Shown here: positions 1 to 9,685 of the stretch, piece by piece
Position numbering within the stretch: position 1 is the first letter of the stretch
Layout: every line of letters starts with the position of its first letter
NCBI GenBank assembly: GCA_049999805.1
Contig: JBNGIO010006268.1
Coordinates: 73,942-104,935, forward strand
Direction of reading: 5' to 3'
Source: Folioceros fuciformis
Lineage: Eukaryota; Anthocerotophyta; Anthocerotopsida; Anthocerotales
Length of the DNA stretch: 30,994 bases
Notes under the pieces: model-generated
Told to the model about the DNA's origin: nothing
What the model saw: only the letters and a program-made list of their open reading frames with translations
Database searches by the model: none
Made by a program: the position numbers and the translations under genes

Positions 1-8
1 TCATTCAG

Positions 9-1425
9 GAGAGATGCAATAGTCAAGGGGTCATGGTTGAAAAGTGGTCAGGTATTGCTGGCAAATATTTATTCTTTTTAATCTATTTTAATCCATAAAT
101 ATGTGAAATTGCACTAAAACGGTAATATGTCAGAAACAGCATCACATAGATCATGATCCTGTAGTTGAGCGCCAAACCAAACCTTCTAAGTCACAATCAC
201 CTGCTGTTGTCTTGAAGAATGGAAATGGCCATAGTTTCACTTCTTCACAACCTAAGAGTGTAGTCTCAGGTGGAAAATGCCTAGTTGTCTATCTTTTCAG
301 TTTAATTTTTGAAGCTCATTTGGTCTTACTGTAATTCTTACTAATGAATATAGAGACATTCAAGCATGGGGACCAACATCAGGCTCAAAATCAAGTGTCT
401 CCCACATTTATCAAAAGGCAATATGATCACTCTGTGATCACACATGTAGATGAGAAGTATGCTACTAGCAGCTTGAATCCCATATCATCTTCACAATCTC
501 TACCCTTTTCTAGAAGAGATCTTGAGGCATATAGGTCGCAACCCATATTATCTCACCTTCCAATCTATGGCGGAGGAAACTCATACTCCAATCCTCTTAT
601 CCCCACTTCCCAACCCTTTGCCACAAAAGACAATGGATCATATGTATCATCCAACCTTCCAGTTTATGGTGGAGGAAACTTGAACTTGAACTTGACTCCA
701 AGAATACCCACTTCCCAACCATCTCCTACAATAGATAATGGTTCACACACAACCCAACAACGATCTTCTCACTTACCAACTTATGGTGCAACTAAGTTCT
801 GGAACTCACCTAGTGAAAGGGAGAGCTCAAGTTACACACAAAATGCATCACATGGCTCAAGTGAGACTTCTGTCTTGACGCCCATTGTAGCAAAAAATGC
901 AACACTTGTGCAACATGAAGACTACAATGAGGCGGCAAGTCATGAATCTTTTAGGCAAGCTGTAGCTGCTTGGAGGAATACAGGTGAGGAGACAAAACGA
1001 ACATGAAAGCATTGAAACTTATTTATTGGGTTATTGTATATCAAAGCTATTATTAGTTACTAAGTTGATTAAAAATAAAGCTTACTCTCCTAAGTTGTGG
1101 TTGCAAAGTGTAGCTCATGCATCTTATGCATCTAGTGCATCAAGACAAAAAGATTGTGATACTTTGGGCTGCCAGACTGAAAGTCCAAGGATAAATGATG
1201 AGGAATCAACCGCTGCAACCACAAACAACAAGTCATATTTTTACCACGTATGTTTGTGAAATATGTATTTAGCACCACGTTCTAGTTCTTTGTTGAGCTC
1301 TAACTTTTTTGGTTGAATTTTTCAATGTTGTGTAGCTCCTTTTCCAGTTCCCAAGCCATGGTTCTTTTGTGAAAAGCATGACCCAACTTGAAGAGGAGAG
1401 GAAACTAGCATGTGCACATCATTAA
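9..1425 (+). CDS. 3' part of a five-exon gene of unknown function (5' end outside the window)
   Basis: I do not recognise this gene. The model joins exons 9-51, 150-269, 354-983, 1114-1247 and 1348-1425, all with GT-AG introns of 84-130 nt. Phases agree at every junction and give 334 residues plus a TAA stop. The first exon follows a CAG acceptor at 6-8, so the true start lies upstream. The protein is rich in Ser, Asn, Pro and Gln and looks largely disordered. It contains an imperfect repeat of about 33-37 residues with the core LP-x-YGGGN followed by IPTSQP (two good copies, and a third reduced to LPTYG). Exon 3 ends with a short helical-looking stretch, SFRQAVAAWR. That stretch faintly recalls motifs in B-box (ZBBX-like) proteins, but no zinc-binding domain is visible here. 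The phase-consistent splicing makes a real gene likely; the function is unknown. Confidence 0.55.
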
Positions 1426-2517
1426 GTGAGTGTTCCAAAATCAGGTCAAGTGTGGATTAAGAAGAAGTAGCAATTCAAGCGAGGAACAAGATGGAAAACC
1501 CATCTACCCCTTAAGAGGGAGATAAATCTAGGACCCTAGGGGTTAAGAAGGAGAAGTTCAAGTATGGGTTAAGAAAAAGAAGTTCAAAGTATATGGGCTA
1601 AGAAGAAGTTCAAGTATGGGTTAAGAAGAGGAATTCTATTACAGTCCAGTAAGGACTGTTAAGTCCAAGCAAAGCCCTGATTAGAATAGAAGCCATTTGT
1701 GGTCTTTTCACTTATTTTTCTCGTTGGAGAACAAGCAATGGAGGTTGCAATTTGTAGAAACGCTACATGTTGTACTTGTTGCCTGGATATTGTTCATTTT
1801 TTATTCCTACCCGAAATTCGAATTCGAATTCGAGTAGGTCAGCAATCGGAAGGGAGCCGGTGATGAGAGTTAGCAACATGGTGTGCCTGCGAAGGCGAAA
1901 TCTAGCTCGAGACTCTGGAAGTCGGTGTGTTGTGATCTTTCACCCACATTGACAGTATCCTCCACTCCACCTCCTGAAAGAATGAATGGCCCAGAGCCTC
2001 AGATGAAGCAGATGAACATAGCCATATCCTGCATGTGCAGACTGTGAAACAAAGTTGTACACAGAGCGTACAACTTTCTCACTTTCTAGCCCTAGTGAAT
2101 GGCACCGTCAGTCTCATCGATTTGCCGTCTCCTCGCGCATTCGAGTAGCTGACGACTTGCTCTCATCCTTAGCCTGGACCCTCTCGTCCTTCTCATTTCT
2201 CGTACCATTTATCAATTCCCAATTCCACATCGCTCCCGTGGCTTTCTGTGGCTACATGTGCCTTCCCGTGGCCGTGTCCTGGACCGTGGCCTGCCGAGAG
2301 GCCACGACGGCCCCTCCCTGGGACCTGTAAAGCTGTCGTGGCCTGCCCCCGCCGCACAGGAGGGCGGCCTCTCTACCCCGCTCCGATCCGCGAGGCAGGC
2401 GCCTCCTCGGCCTGGCCATCCCGGCCTCCCTCGTGGGAACAAAAGCCGCGTGAGCGAGGAACACGATTCATCGCTCCTGGGTAGGTGATTAGTTTTAATA
2501 CGAGCAAAAACAAGGGC
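1426..2517. other. intergenic, no recognisable gene
   Basis: No coding region with family resemblance or consistent splice structure is visible. The stretch holds a short A/G-rich tandem array (1538-1636, listed separately), a 7-bp perfect inverted repeat with a 5-nt loop (1641-1647 with 1653-1659), a TTCGAA simple repeat near 1815-1835, and a GC-rich block at about 2240-2480. Open frames in the GC-rich block exist on both strands and overlap each other, as expected from composition alone. Confidence 0.6.
1538..1636. repeat. tandem repeat, about four copies of a 23-28 bp A/G-rich unit
   Basis: The core GGGTTAAGAAGAAGTTCAAG recurs with small changes about four times in a row. Spacings of about 27, 29 and 23 bp can be seen. 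A weaker copy lies upstream near 1452-1478. Confidence 0.7.
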
Positions 2518-2521
2518 CCTT

Positions 2522-2737
2522 AGGATTTAGGGTTTACGATCCAAACCCTAAACTCTACACCCCTGAAACCCTAAACTCTAGACTGTGAATCCTCAACTAT
2601 GGACGTTGAACCCTACATTCTAGACCCTGACGTCTACATTCTAGACCCTAAGCCCTAAATTCTACCCTAACCCCTAAATTCTAGACCTCGAACCCTAAAT
2701 TCTAGATCTCAAACCCCTAGACCCATAAACCCTAAAT
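2522..2737. repeat. degenerate telomere-like (CCCTAAA) array
   Basis: Many copies of CCCTAAA or close variants alternate with TTCTAGAC-type spacers, giving a rough 15-20 bp higher-order unit (for example CCCTAAATTCTAGACC). TTTAGGG also occurs at the left edge, and GGTTTAGGGTTT recurs near 2798-2810. This is the plant telomere heptamer in a diverged interstitial array. It could be an old telomere-repair insertion or a satellite built on the same motif. Confidence 0.75.
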
Positions 2738-2956
2738 AGGCCAGCATTCCAGCCTAAGTGAGAGACCTGCATCATTTGTGGTCCAAGGGTCACTAAAGGT
2801 TTAGGGTTTGTTACTAAAGAACTCTATGACTAACGATTAATGATAGCAAATGACTAACCAAGATCATTAGTCATTCAACACCCCGCATTCTAACAGTGAC
2901 ACTTTTGCTTTTTGAGACTTCATGCCTATCACATCTCACGTCTTGCTCGACGAGAT

Positions 2957-3092
2957 AGACCTATCACATCTTATGCAAATATTCCACATACTAACCGACA
3001 TGTACTTTTTTGGCCTTCTGATCTAGACCTATCACATCTTTTGCAAATATTCCACATATTGATAGACATGTACTTTTTCGGTCTTCCACTCG
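2957..3092. repeat. 68-bp tandem direct repeat, two copies
   Basis: Copy 1 (2957-3024) and copy 2 (3025-3092) both begin AGACCTATCACATCTT and share GCAAATATTCCACATA and GACATGTACTTTTT. They differ at a limited number of positions. A partial related copy (CCTATCACATCT) lies just upstream near 2925. Confidence 0.85.
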
Positions 3093-3252
3093 GTCTCCAA
3101 GATCTCTTTCACTCGTGCTTGTTATGTTGTGGGGTACATATTTCATTCCACGATGTACTTCTAGTTGTACGTTCATTGATGTATCCTTCCTCTTGACCCA
3201 CTTGTACGTTCATTGCTGTATGCTTCCTCTTGGTTGATTTGCACCACACACA

Positions 3253-3680
3253 ACAGTACCTCTTGGCTGTAAAGCTCTTGGTTGACAATACCTCTTGGCT
3301 TTAAAGCTTTTGGTTGCTTTGTAGATATGAAAGTACTCTCATGTTCTTGTCGCATAATCTTGGTAGTTGACATGATCTCATTGGTGATTGGTTCGTGCGT
3401 TTGTAAGTGCCTATCTGTAAGTACATTTAGATCTGCATGAACATGCAAATCAGGTCGTTTGTACACACGACAGTACCTCTTGGCTGTAAAGGTCTTGGTT
3501 GACAATACCTCTTGGCTTTAAAGCTGTTGGTTGGTTTGTAGATACGAAAGTACTCTCATGTTCTTGTCGTATTAGTCATTGACATGGTCTGATTCGTGAT
3601 TGGTTCTTGCGTTTGTAAGTGCCTATCTGTAAGTACATTTAGATTTGCATGCACATGCAAATCAGGTCGCTTGTACAATT
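3253..3680. repeat. tandem duplication of about 217 bp containing a hairpin
   Basis: The sequence starting ACAGTACCTCTTGGCTGTAA at 3253 recurs at 3470. The two copies remain similar to about 3680, including the shared TGTAAGTGCCTATCTGTAAG. Within each copy, a shorter unit containing TACCTCTTGGCT is itself repeated twice. Near the end of copy 2 lies a perfect 10-bp inverted repeat with a 2-nt loop (3642-3663, GATTTGCATG/CATGCAAATC). In copy 1 (3430-3451) the same hairpin has one mismatch. No gene is seen in the unit. Confidence 0.85.
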
Positions 3681-4427
3681 TGATGTTTGTGTCCAAGGAT
3701 CTTGCTGCAGACATGGTTACATCATGTTGGACTTTCTCTAGACAATATATCATATTACGTCTGGACATATTTGTAAATAAATTATACTGTGGTCTGGACT
3801 TTGTGATACATAGATGTATGGAGTAGCTGGGAGAGCTTGTTTCTTGTTAGCCACCGAACTTGATCCATTTAGAGGAATAGATGAGGTTATCGCTCTTAAA
3901 AAAATATTAAACTCCAAGTAAGGAAGTGTGAAAGGAAAAATCCTGCCTGCGAGGGTGGGGCTCGGGCAGACGAGGATGAGAAATCGAGAATCGGGAAGGG
4001 GAGCGACGAAAGATCGGGACGTGAGCCTCGGAGGCGGCAGACAAGCGAGATGGTACAGGATAAATGCTACACGGGTCTGGTGTAATGTGAACAAGTTGTA
4101 CGTGTCCTGGCAGCGTGAAGGATTCCAACGTTCCGGCTCTGTGAATCTGGGCCCAGCAGCAGAAGCCGCGGGTCGTGGCCAACAGCGACGAATCGCCTGC
4201 CGCTGTCTGCCAAACTGTCCTGCCTGCCCCTCTCGCTGTGTTGCAATCAAAGCTCATCACGAGAGCGACCAGTCGTTCCCGAACCCTAAACCCCGGGGCA
4301 ACCCCTGCGTCCCAGCGTGCCGGGCAGGCGCCCAGCTTGCGTCCCGTGCAGCCATGGCGGAGACCGTGCACACGCTTTGGAGGCCCAGGCAGGATGGCGT
4401 TGGCGTCATCCATCCCGCCTTGAGCAG

Positions 4428-4435
4428 TATATAAG
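4428..4435 (+). promoter_or_regulatory. TATA box of the PurM gene
   Basis: TATATAAG lies 213 bp before the PurM start codon and is followed by a pyrimidine-rich stretch (about 4475-4555, mostly C and T). That is typical of a plant 5' untranslated leader. The transcription start would be expected near 4460. Confidence 0.6.
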
Positions 4436-4647
4436 CCTCCTCTCCCGCCCTGGGCAATCCACATTCCCAAGAGTGATCAGCTCCTGCTCTTTGCTCCCGC
4501 TTTCCTCTGTTCCTGCTGTTTCCCCCCTTCCTTCTCTTCCTTGCTTCCTCTGCTTCCGGCTCCAGTTGCCTGGAGGGGAGCAAGCCCTGGTAGGGTTTCG
4601 GTGTTGGGTCCAGGTGAGGTGAATTTCGCGCTTTGTGGGTGGGTGCC

Positions 4648-6816
4648 ATGGCTTTGCGATTCTTCGGCAGTGCCGTCACCGGGATCAGCGCGGGGCTGGC
4701 GTTGCCGGGGCAGGTGGCGGAGGGGAAAGTGAAGAAGGCGGGGAATTGGGTGTGCACCGTTGCGCCCGCGGAGGGAGAGGTTGCGGAGCCGCAGCTGCCT
4801 AGCCAGAGCCATGCGCAGACCCCAAACGCTGTCGTGGAGGAGCGGCGGATTGCGGGGATTTCCATGATGCAGCAGCGGCCCAAGAATTCGCGGAGGTGGA
4901 TTGTGCCGGGCTCGTGCGCCGGGCCCGACGGGCTCACGTCCCGCGTTGTGAAGAAGGAGGTGCAAGTGGATCCTGCTGTTGTGGATTTCTCCGTGGACCT
5001 GAGTCGGCTCAAGAATTCGCGCAAGTGGAATGCTGCGCGGGCAGAGGCCAGTTCCGTCATTCGCAGCTCGGGGTGGCGGATGCACAAGACAATGGCCGCC
5101 CGGGCTGAGGCTGGGAACGGGAGTGGCGGGCTTACGTACAAGGCTGCCGGGGTGGATATCGATGCCGGGGCCGAGCTCGTACGGCGCATTGCTGCCATGA
5201 CGCCGGGAATTGGTGGATTCGGGGGCCTCTATCCGTTCGGTGAGTTTTGTTTCAATAGCGGCTGTGGCTTTCATGGGTTGTTGGTAGGCAGCGTTCTTTG
5301 TGGTGCTTCGAGGGTTTGGGTTTTGTGCGTGAGAGTGAGAAGTTTTGGGGGAGTGATGGAATGTGGGTTTGGTGGTTGACAGCCATCGCAGGCGTGGAAG
5401 AATGATGCAATGCGCTTGTGGGTTTTTTGTGGTTGACTGGAATTGAGTTTGGCTGTTGCAGGTGATTCTTACCTTGTTGCGGGAACTGACGGCGTGGGGA
5501 CCAAACTGAAGCTGGCGTTCGAGACGGGTATTCACGACACGATCGGAATCGATCTGGTGAGTGGTGAAGACGTGGGGGAAGTTTTACGGGGTTTGCAGGT
5601 GCTGGTGGGTCTGACGTCCTGTGCCTGCTGCTGTCCCGGCTTTGCTCGCAGGTTGCCATGAGTGTGAACGACATCGTGACCTCCGGGGCTCAGCCGCTCT
5701 TCTTCCTGGATTACTTTGCCACCAGCACTCTCGATGTGGATTTGGCGGAGAAGGTGATCCAGGGGATCGTGGAAGGATGCAGGATGTCCAACTGTGCTCT
5801 CCTCGGTGGAGAGGTAGGTGGTGCTGCCAGGTTGCACATCCCGTGGTGCGTTTCTGCTTGGGTTTGTTGTTTGCTCAGGAATGTGCTTACTTGGCCCGGT
5901 TTGCCTGCTTGCAGACTGCGGAAATGCCCGATTTCTATGCTGAGGGCGAGTACGACCTCAGCGGCTTTGCTGTCGGCGCTGTGAAGAAGGACAGACTGAT
6001 AGACGGAAGCAAGATTGTAGAAGGGGATGTCGTCATCGGGATGGCATCGAGTGGAGTTCACTCGAATGGATACTCTCTCGTTCGCAAGTAGGTTTTGGGT
6101 TGCTTCTGCCGGGATGGCTGTCTGCTGCTGCTGCTGCTGCCTCCCTAACTTGATTTCCGGGCGGATGGGCGACAGGATCGTTGAAAAGAGCGGAGCGTCG
6201 TTGAATGACGAGCTGCCCAACGGTGGTGGCATAACAATTGGCCAGGCTCTGATGGTTCCAACTAGGATCTATGTCCCAGAGGTGGGTGTGATTTGCATCT
6301 CTTATCGCCTAATGTCATTCGGCGGGTTCGGGGCGACGACGAGGGGGTTTCTCTAATTCTCCAACCTCTGTTGGCAGGTCTTGAAAGCTGTTAACCTGGG
6401 TGGAGTGAAGGGCATTGCCCACATCACGGGGGGAGGATTTACGGAGAACATCCCTCGGATCTTTCCTGACGGTCTTGGTGCCCACGTCGAGCTTGGTCAG
6501 TGGAAAGTGCCCCCGATCTTCAACTGGCTTCAGAAGGTATGTCCAGTGGCACTCCATCCTCGATCATCGCCTTCCATGCCTCTACTTTCTACATGGTGCT
6601 GACGGCCACCATTTGTTTTGCCTTCTTCAGGCCGGTAATGTAAGCGAGAAGGAGATGTTTCGCACGTTCAACATGGGCATCGGGATGGTACTGATTGTGG
6701 ATTCTCATGCCGGTCACCACATCTTGACTGGTGAAGCAGGTATTGGTAAAGCATACCGTATCGGCACTGTGAAGGAGGGCGACGGGGTCATGTTCAACAG
6801 CATGAAGAGCACGTGA
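4648..6816 (+). CDS. PUR5: phosphoribosylformylglycinamidine cyclo-ligase (AIR synthetase)
   Basis: This enzyme closes FGAM to aminoimidazole ribonucleotide (AIR) with ATP, step five of de novo purine synthesis. In plants it works in plastids and mitochondria. Exons are 4648-5239, 5462-5556, 5652-5813, 5915-6087, 6176-6281, 6378-6536 and 6631-6816. All introns are GT-AG (222, 95, 101, 88, 96 and 94 nt) and phases agree throughout, giving 490 residues. Family signatures are complete: GTDGVGTK (about 205-212), [29 protein letters not shown] (about 280-288), [26 protein letters not shown] (about 391) and the FNMGIGM region. The conserved enzyme begins near residue 161. The preceding 160 residues exceed a usual transit peptide and contain KNSRRW (79-84) and KNSRKW (122-127). 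ATG 4648 is chosen because it is the first ATG downstream of the TATA box in the right frame. Confidence 0.95.
6122..6140. repeat. (CTG)6 microsatellite in a PurM intron
   Basis: Six CTG units lie within the fourth intron of the PurM gene, ahead of a pyrimidine stretch and its CAG acceptor. Confidence 0.8.
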
Positions 6817-8479
6817 TTCGCAGAGCACCATCTAACTGTCAGCCGCGTAAAGGCTCGGCTGTGACTGCCTGCCACCACCATGCTGACCCCTTACCTCGGC
6901 CAGGGGTTTGTACAGGCTAGCGAAGTAGCGTCTGTGTCCACTGGGCTTCCGGAACTAGCTGCACAAGCCCAATCGGTCATTTACTTGTACACTGCAGGGA
7001 TGGCAACTTGGTGATGCCCAATGCTGGTAGTTGTGGGTGAGACACGGCATTGGAGTCGAGCTCGTGGTGCCCAAAGTTGTTTTCTGAAAAACTTCCCTAG
7101 TTGCCATATCACAAATCCGTGGCCATTTTTATAGGATTCGAAGCAAGCCAGAGAAGCACAGTGTGCATCACCAGGCTAGGTATCAACCCCTGCTATAGGT
7201 CGCATGTAAGGCGTCTGGCCGACGTATGTAGAAATTATGTACCAAATGGGTAGGTCTGCGGATAGTAAGATTCCCTTATAAGCTGGTGCAGAAGGGATCA
7301 CACCTACGACGTGATATGAAGAGATAGAAAGCGGTAGAGAAAACATAACCGAGAGCAAGGAAACTGGAAAAGAGTACTTTCCTACGCTTGCACTTTTCTA
7401 ATGGCCATCTTCGAGTTTCCCTACGTAGCCAATCCAAACTCGGAGTTTTCTCAAAAATTGTTTGTTGCAGAGAGTGACAGCAAGGGTCGTCCTCTTGAGA
7501 ACTATCGCAATCAAGTGAGCATCCTGCTCTGAGTCATGCATCATGGAAAACCGTTTCCATATCCAGGCAAGGAGCAAACAGCTGACCAGGCTTACCAGCG
7601 ACACTGAGGAGAGACCCGGAATCACGAGCGAGCACCCACCGAACGATAGGCGAACAACCCGGGAAATGCATTCCCGTGTCGCTGGGATAAGGAGAATCCG
7701 GAACGGCCATTTGCGAAGTCCTGGGTGGTAGGACACATCGACGGTAATCAACTTTGGCAGCCGGAAGATGATGTCCGCTTAAACTTGTACCCAAAAGCAT
7801 GCATTCAAAACCAGAAAGCTGGTGGAAAGCCGTGATCGCTGGATACGCCTAGAAGAACATGCGGCATAATAACCAGTTGCAGAGGAAATAAGAAACCAGA
7901 GTCTTGTGCAATCATCGTTGCACCAGATTAAATGACGACATGGAATGCTCCAGCCCACACTCGCCCCTAATGAGGAATCTTATGCACGTTTTTCTACACT
8001 ATAAACCGAAGGGAATAGGGTGTAAAGGGAGCAGGATGCAAGCCAGGGAATAGGATGTACACTGAAGGGAGTACGATGTGCACTAAAAGGAGTAGGGACG
8101 GGGTTCCATGTAGAGAGGAATCCCATCTGTATCCTCCCATTTTCAATTCCCGACTGAGGGAGGGCAACTACACGTCCACAAGGAGGTTGAAGCAGTTCGG
8201 GGCAGGAAAGGCGACGGTGGGCACACTCCAGTTCCGAAGCAGGGAAAGCAATTCCATGAATAAACACAGCTTCACCCAGACACGCTTGTGGGCAAACAGA
8301 AAACGACGAGGCTAAGTACGAACCCGAGCAAAAACAATTAATTTCGCCCTCAATCTCGGGCTTCGATCTAACTTACACTCAGAACTCCCACGAAAACCGC
8401 ACCCAACAGCCGAGGAGATACGGCGAGCAGGTGCGGGAGTGGGAGAAACTATTCTGGGAAAATTGAGGTCACATGGTCA
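6817..8479. other. convergent intergenic region between PurM and eS12, no recognisable gene
   Basis: This 1.66-kb stretch holds the 3' ends of two converging genes. I see no coding region with family resemblance and no clear AATAAA signal. Open frames of 60-117 codons occur on both strands between 7176 and 8315, but they overlap and none resembles a known protein. The only structured element is the minisatellite at 8011-8101. Confidence 0.6.
8011..8101. repeat. minisatellite, about four degenerate copies of a 19-22 bp unit
   Basis: Successive units start GGGAATAGGGTG, GGGAGCAGGATG, GGGAATAGGATGTACACTGA and GGGAGTACGATGTGCACTAA. A partial GGAGTAGGGACGGGG follows. Period and sequence drift between copies. 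Confidence 0.7.
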
Positions 8480-9341
8480 TCAGTGACTTTTAACGTACTC
8501 CTGTACTACGTTCAACCCCTCAGTCTCTTCGCCGTAATCCTGAAAGAAATGGCGGAAAACCAGCCTGTTAGTTCTACAATTCCAGAGCTGCGATGTGCGC
8601 CACATTTCTAGATGCTGGAAAACTTTGTGGTGTTATAATTCAGAGCCCCCATTAGACGAATAAGAAGAGCCCGCACCTTAATCACGACACATGAGCAGCC
8701 AACCACCTTCCGCGCTTTCCCTTCGGAATCGATCTTGCAAAGCTGCAAAACAAGAAAAAGAAAACCCTGAACCGACTCAGCTGGAGACACATAATAACAG
8801 TCATCTACAAACTCAAGTCATTTAGGAGATGCCACGCTTCCATATCACTCCACGCACCCCTGCCCATTCTCCGAGTTTCTTGGCACTTGGTACCGAGATG
8901 AGACTGACGCTGTGCTCACTGCAGAGGGCTCGAACCAGTTTGGAGTAGTCAGGCTGATCGCAGTCGGCGGCCAGTACACAAAGCTGCGCCGCATGCTTTT
9001 CGATGGCTTTGGCTGCCTCGTGCAAACCACGAGCTAGGCCATCATGCGCCAGCGATTTCTTCAATACCAGCTGAAGACCAGTTAGAAGGTCCATCGGCTC
9101 CCCGAGCGTCGGGCCTGAGGAAGCTGCCTGGTCGGCCAGAACATCTCCGGCCGCTTCTGGCTCCCTGCTCGCAACAAACAGCGCACATGGCGACACCACA
9201 GAATCGCTCAGATCAAACCCGTTCTTAGTTCAGCAGCGACGCCAGGCTCTTCCACATCATTCTTCTGCAAACAACCAAGACGAGGAAACACAGCAAAAAC
9301 TGAAATTCTGGCAGGGCAGATTGCACATACCCGTCAGACAT
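8480..9341 (-). CDS. RPS12: 40S ribosomal protein eS12
   Basis: This is a structural protein of the small cytosolic ribosomal subunit, of the L7Ae/L30e fold. Coding exons, in transcription order on the minus strand, are 9341-9331, 9164-8858, 8742-8677 and 8539-8480. Introns are GT-AG and of 166, 115 and 137 nt. Phases agree and give 147 residues. The first coding exon is only 11 nt (MSD plus two bases of a Gly codon). Family blocks are unmistakable: [82 protein letters not shown] and the C-terminal [19 protein letters not shown]. Length and ends match the eukaryotic family, and only the first 25 or so residues are variable, as usual in plants. It is divergent from SURF6 across a 344-bp gap. 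Confidence 0.96.
9199..9267 (-). ncRNA. candidate box C/D snoRNA in the first eS12 intron
   Basis: Inside intron 1 of eS12 on the transcribed strand, a box C-like ATGATGT (9260-9254) and a box D CTGA (9211-9208) are enclosed by CAGAA (9267-9263) and TTCTG (9203-9199), which can pair as a terminal stem. A second CTGA (possible D') lies between them. AACTAAGAACGG (9230-9219) is complementary to the conserved 18S rRNA stretch CCGTTCTTAGTT, recalled from general knowledge. Against it: the pairing ends 7 nt before box D, too far for standard box D+5 methylation, and no good C' box is seen. Introns of ribosomal protein genes often host snoRNAs. Confidence 0.3.
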
Positions 9342-9685
9342 GATGGCGAAATATTGTAGTACACAAACGTCGGCAAAGATGCCACCACCTGAGCCCTTCG
9401 AAGTCGCTCGACGGCAGATATGACAGAGAGATCGAATGGATTACCACTCTGGATATATGAATCTAGGGCTCCCAAAACCCTAGTATTCATACGGAGCGTG
9501 AGGGCCTCAAAACTTAGAAACCCTAAAGTTTCTACACTCGACTTCGTAATATCAGCGCTGAATTCCATCTATAGAAGTCTCGCCGCGAAAGGCAATGTCC
9601 CAGGTGTTTCTACATTCGTAAGCTGGGATATGTGTAATCGGGCTTTTGTCTGTCGAGGAGTGCCTGTGCTCTAGAGGTCGGCGCT
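9342..9685. promoter_or_regulatory. bidirectional promoter of eS12 and SURF6 with telo-boxes
   Basis: The 344 bp between the two divergent start codons must hold both 5' leaders and promoters. It contains AAACCCTA at 9475-9482 and AAACCCTAA at 9518-9526, matching the plant telo-box. That element is known from promoters of ribosomal protein and ribosome-biogenesis genes. A TATATGA lies near 9453. Transcription starts cannot be placed from sequence alone. Confidence 0.65.

Larger units (their letters stand above)
2741..4427. other. intergenic region upstream of PurM, no recognisable gene
   Basis: About 1.7 kb with no gene I can support. It holds a 68-bp direct duplication and a roughly 217-bp tandem duplication (listed separately), then a GC-rich PurM promoter from about 4100. 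Long overlapping open frames on both strands near 3900-4470 reflect GC content. A telo-box-like AACCCTAAA occurs near 4282, a motif common in promoters of plant growth-related genes. Confidence 0.6.

Noticed and set aside
2212-2488. Several overlapping GC-rich open frames on both strands
   Set aside because: They overlap in four or more frames with no family resemblance; composition explains them.
3173-3768. Minus-strand open frames with similar peptides (VYKRPDLHVHA...LNVLTDRHLQT)
   Set aside because: The similarity comes from the 217-bp tandem DNA repeat, not from a conserved protein family.
3815-3895. Short plus-strand frame beginning MYGVAGRACFLLATELDPFR
   Set aside because: It is short, has no matching splice partners and no family I can name; it could be an old exon but the support is too weak.
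4257-5535. Long minus-strand open frames of 313 and 352 codons
   Set aside because: They lie antisense to the GC-rich first PurM exon and promoter. The plus-strand model has full family motifs and splice sites, while these frames show only Pro/Arg/Ser-rich composition.
7398-8315. Open frames of 60-117 codons between PurM and eS12
   Set aside because: They occur on both strands, overlap each other, and lack recognisable domains or splice structure.
8743-8857. Possible box C/D snoRNA in the second eS12 intron
   Set aside because: ATGAC and CTGA fragments are present, but there is no acceptable box C, stem or guide.
9257-9568. 103-codon minus-strand frame in the eS12-SURF6 promoter
   Set aside because: It is in a different frame from the eS12 start and lies over the promoter and leader; no family resemblance.
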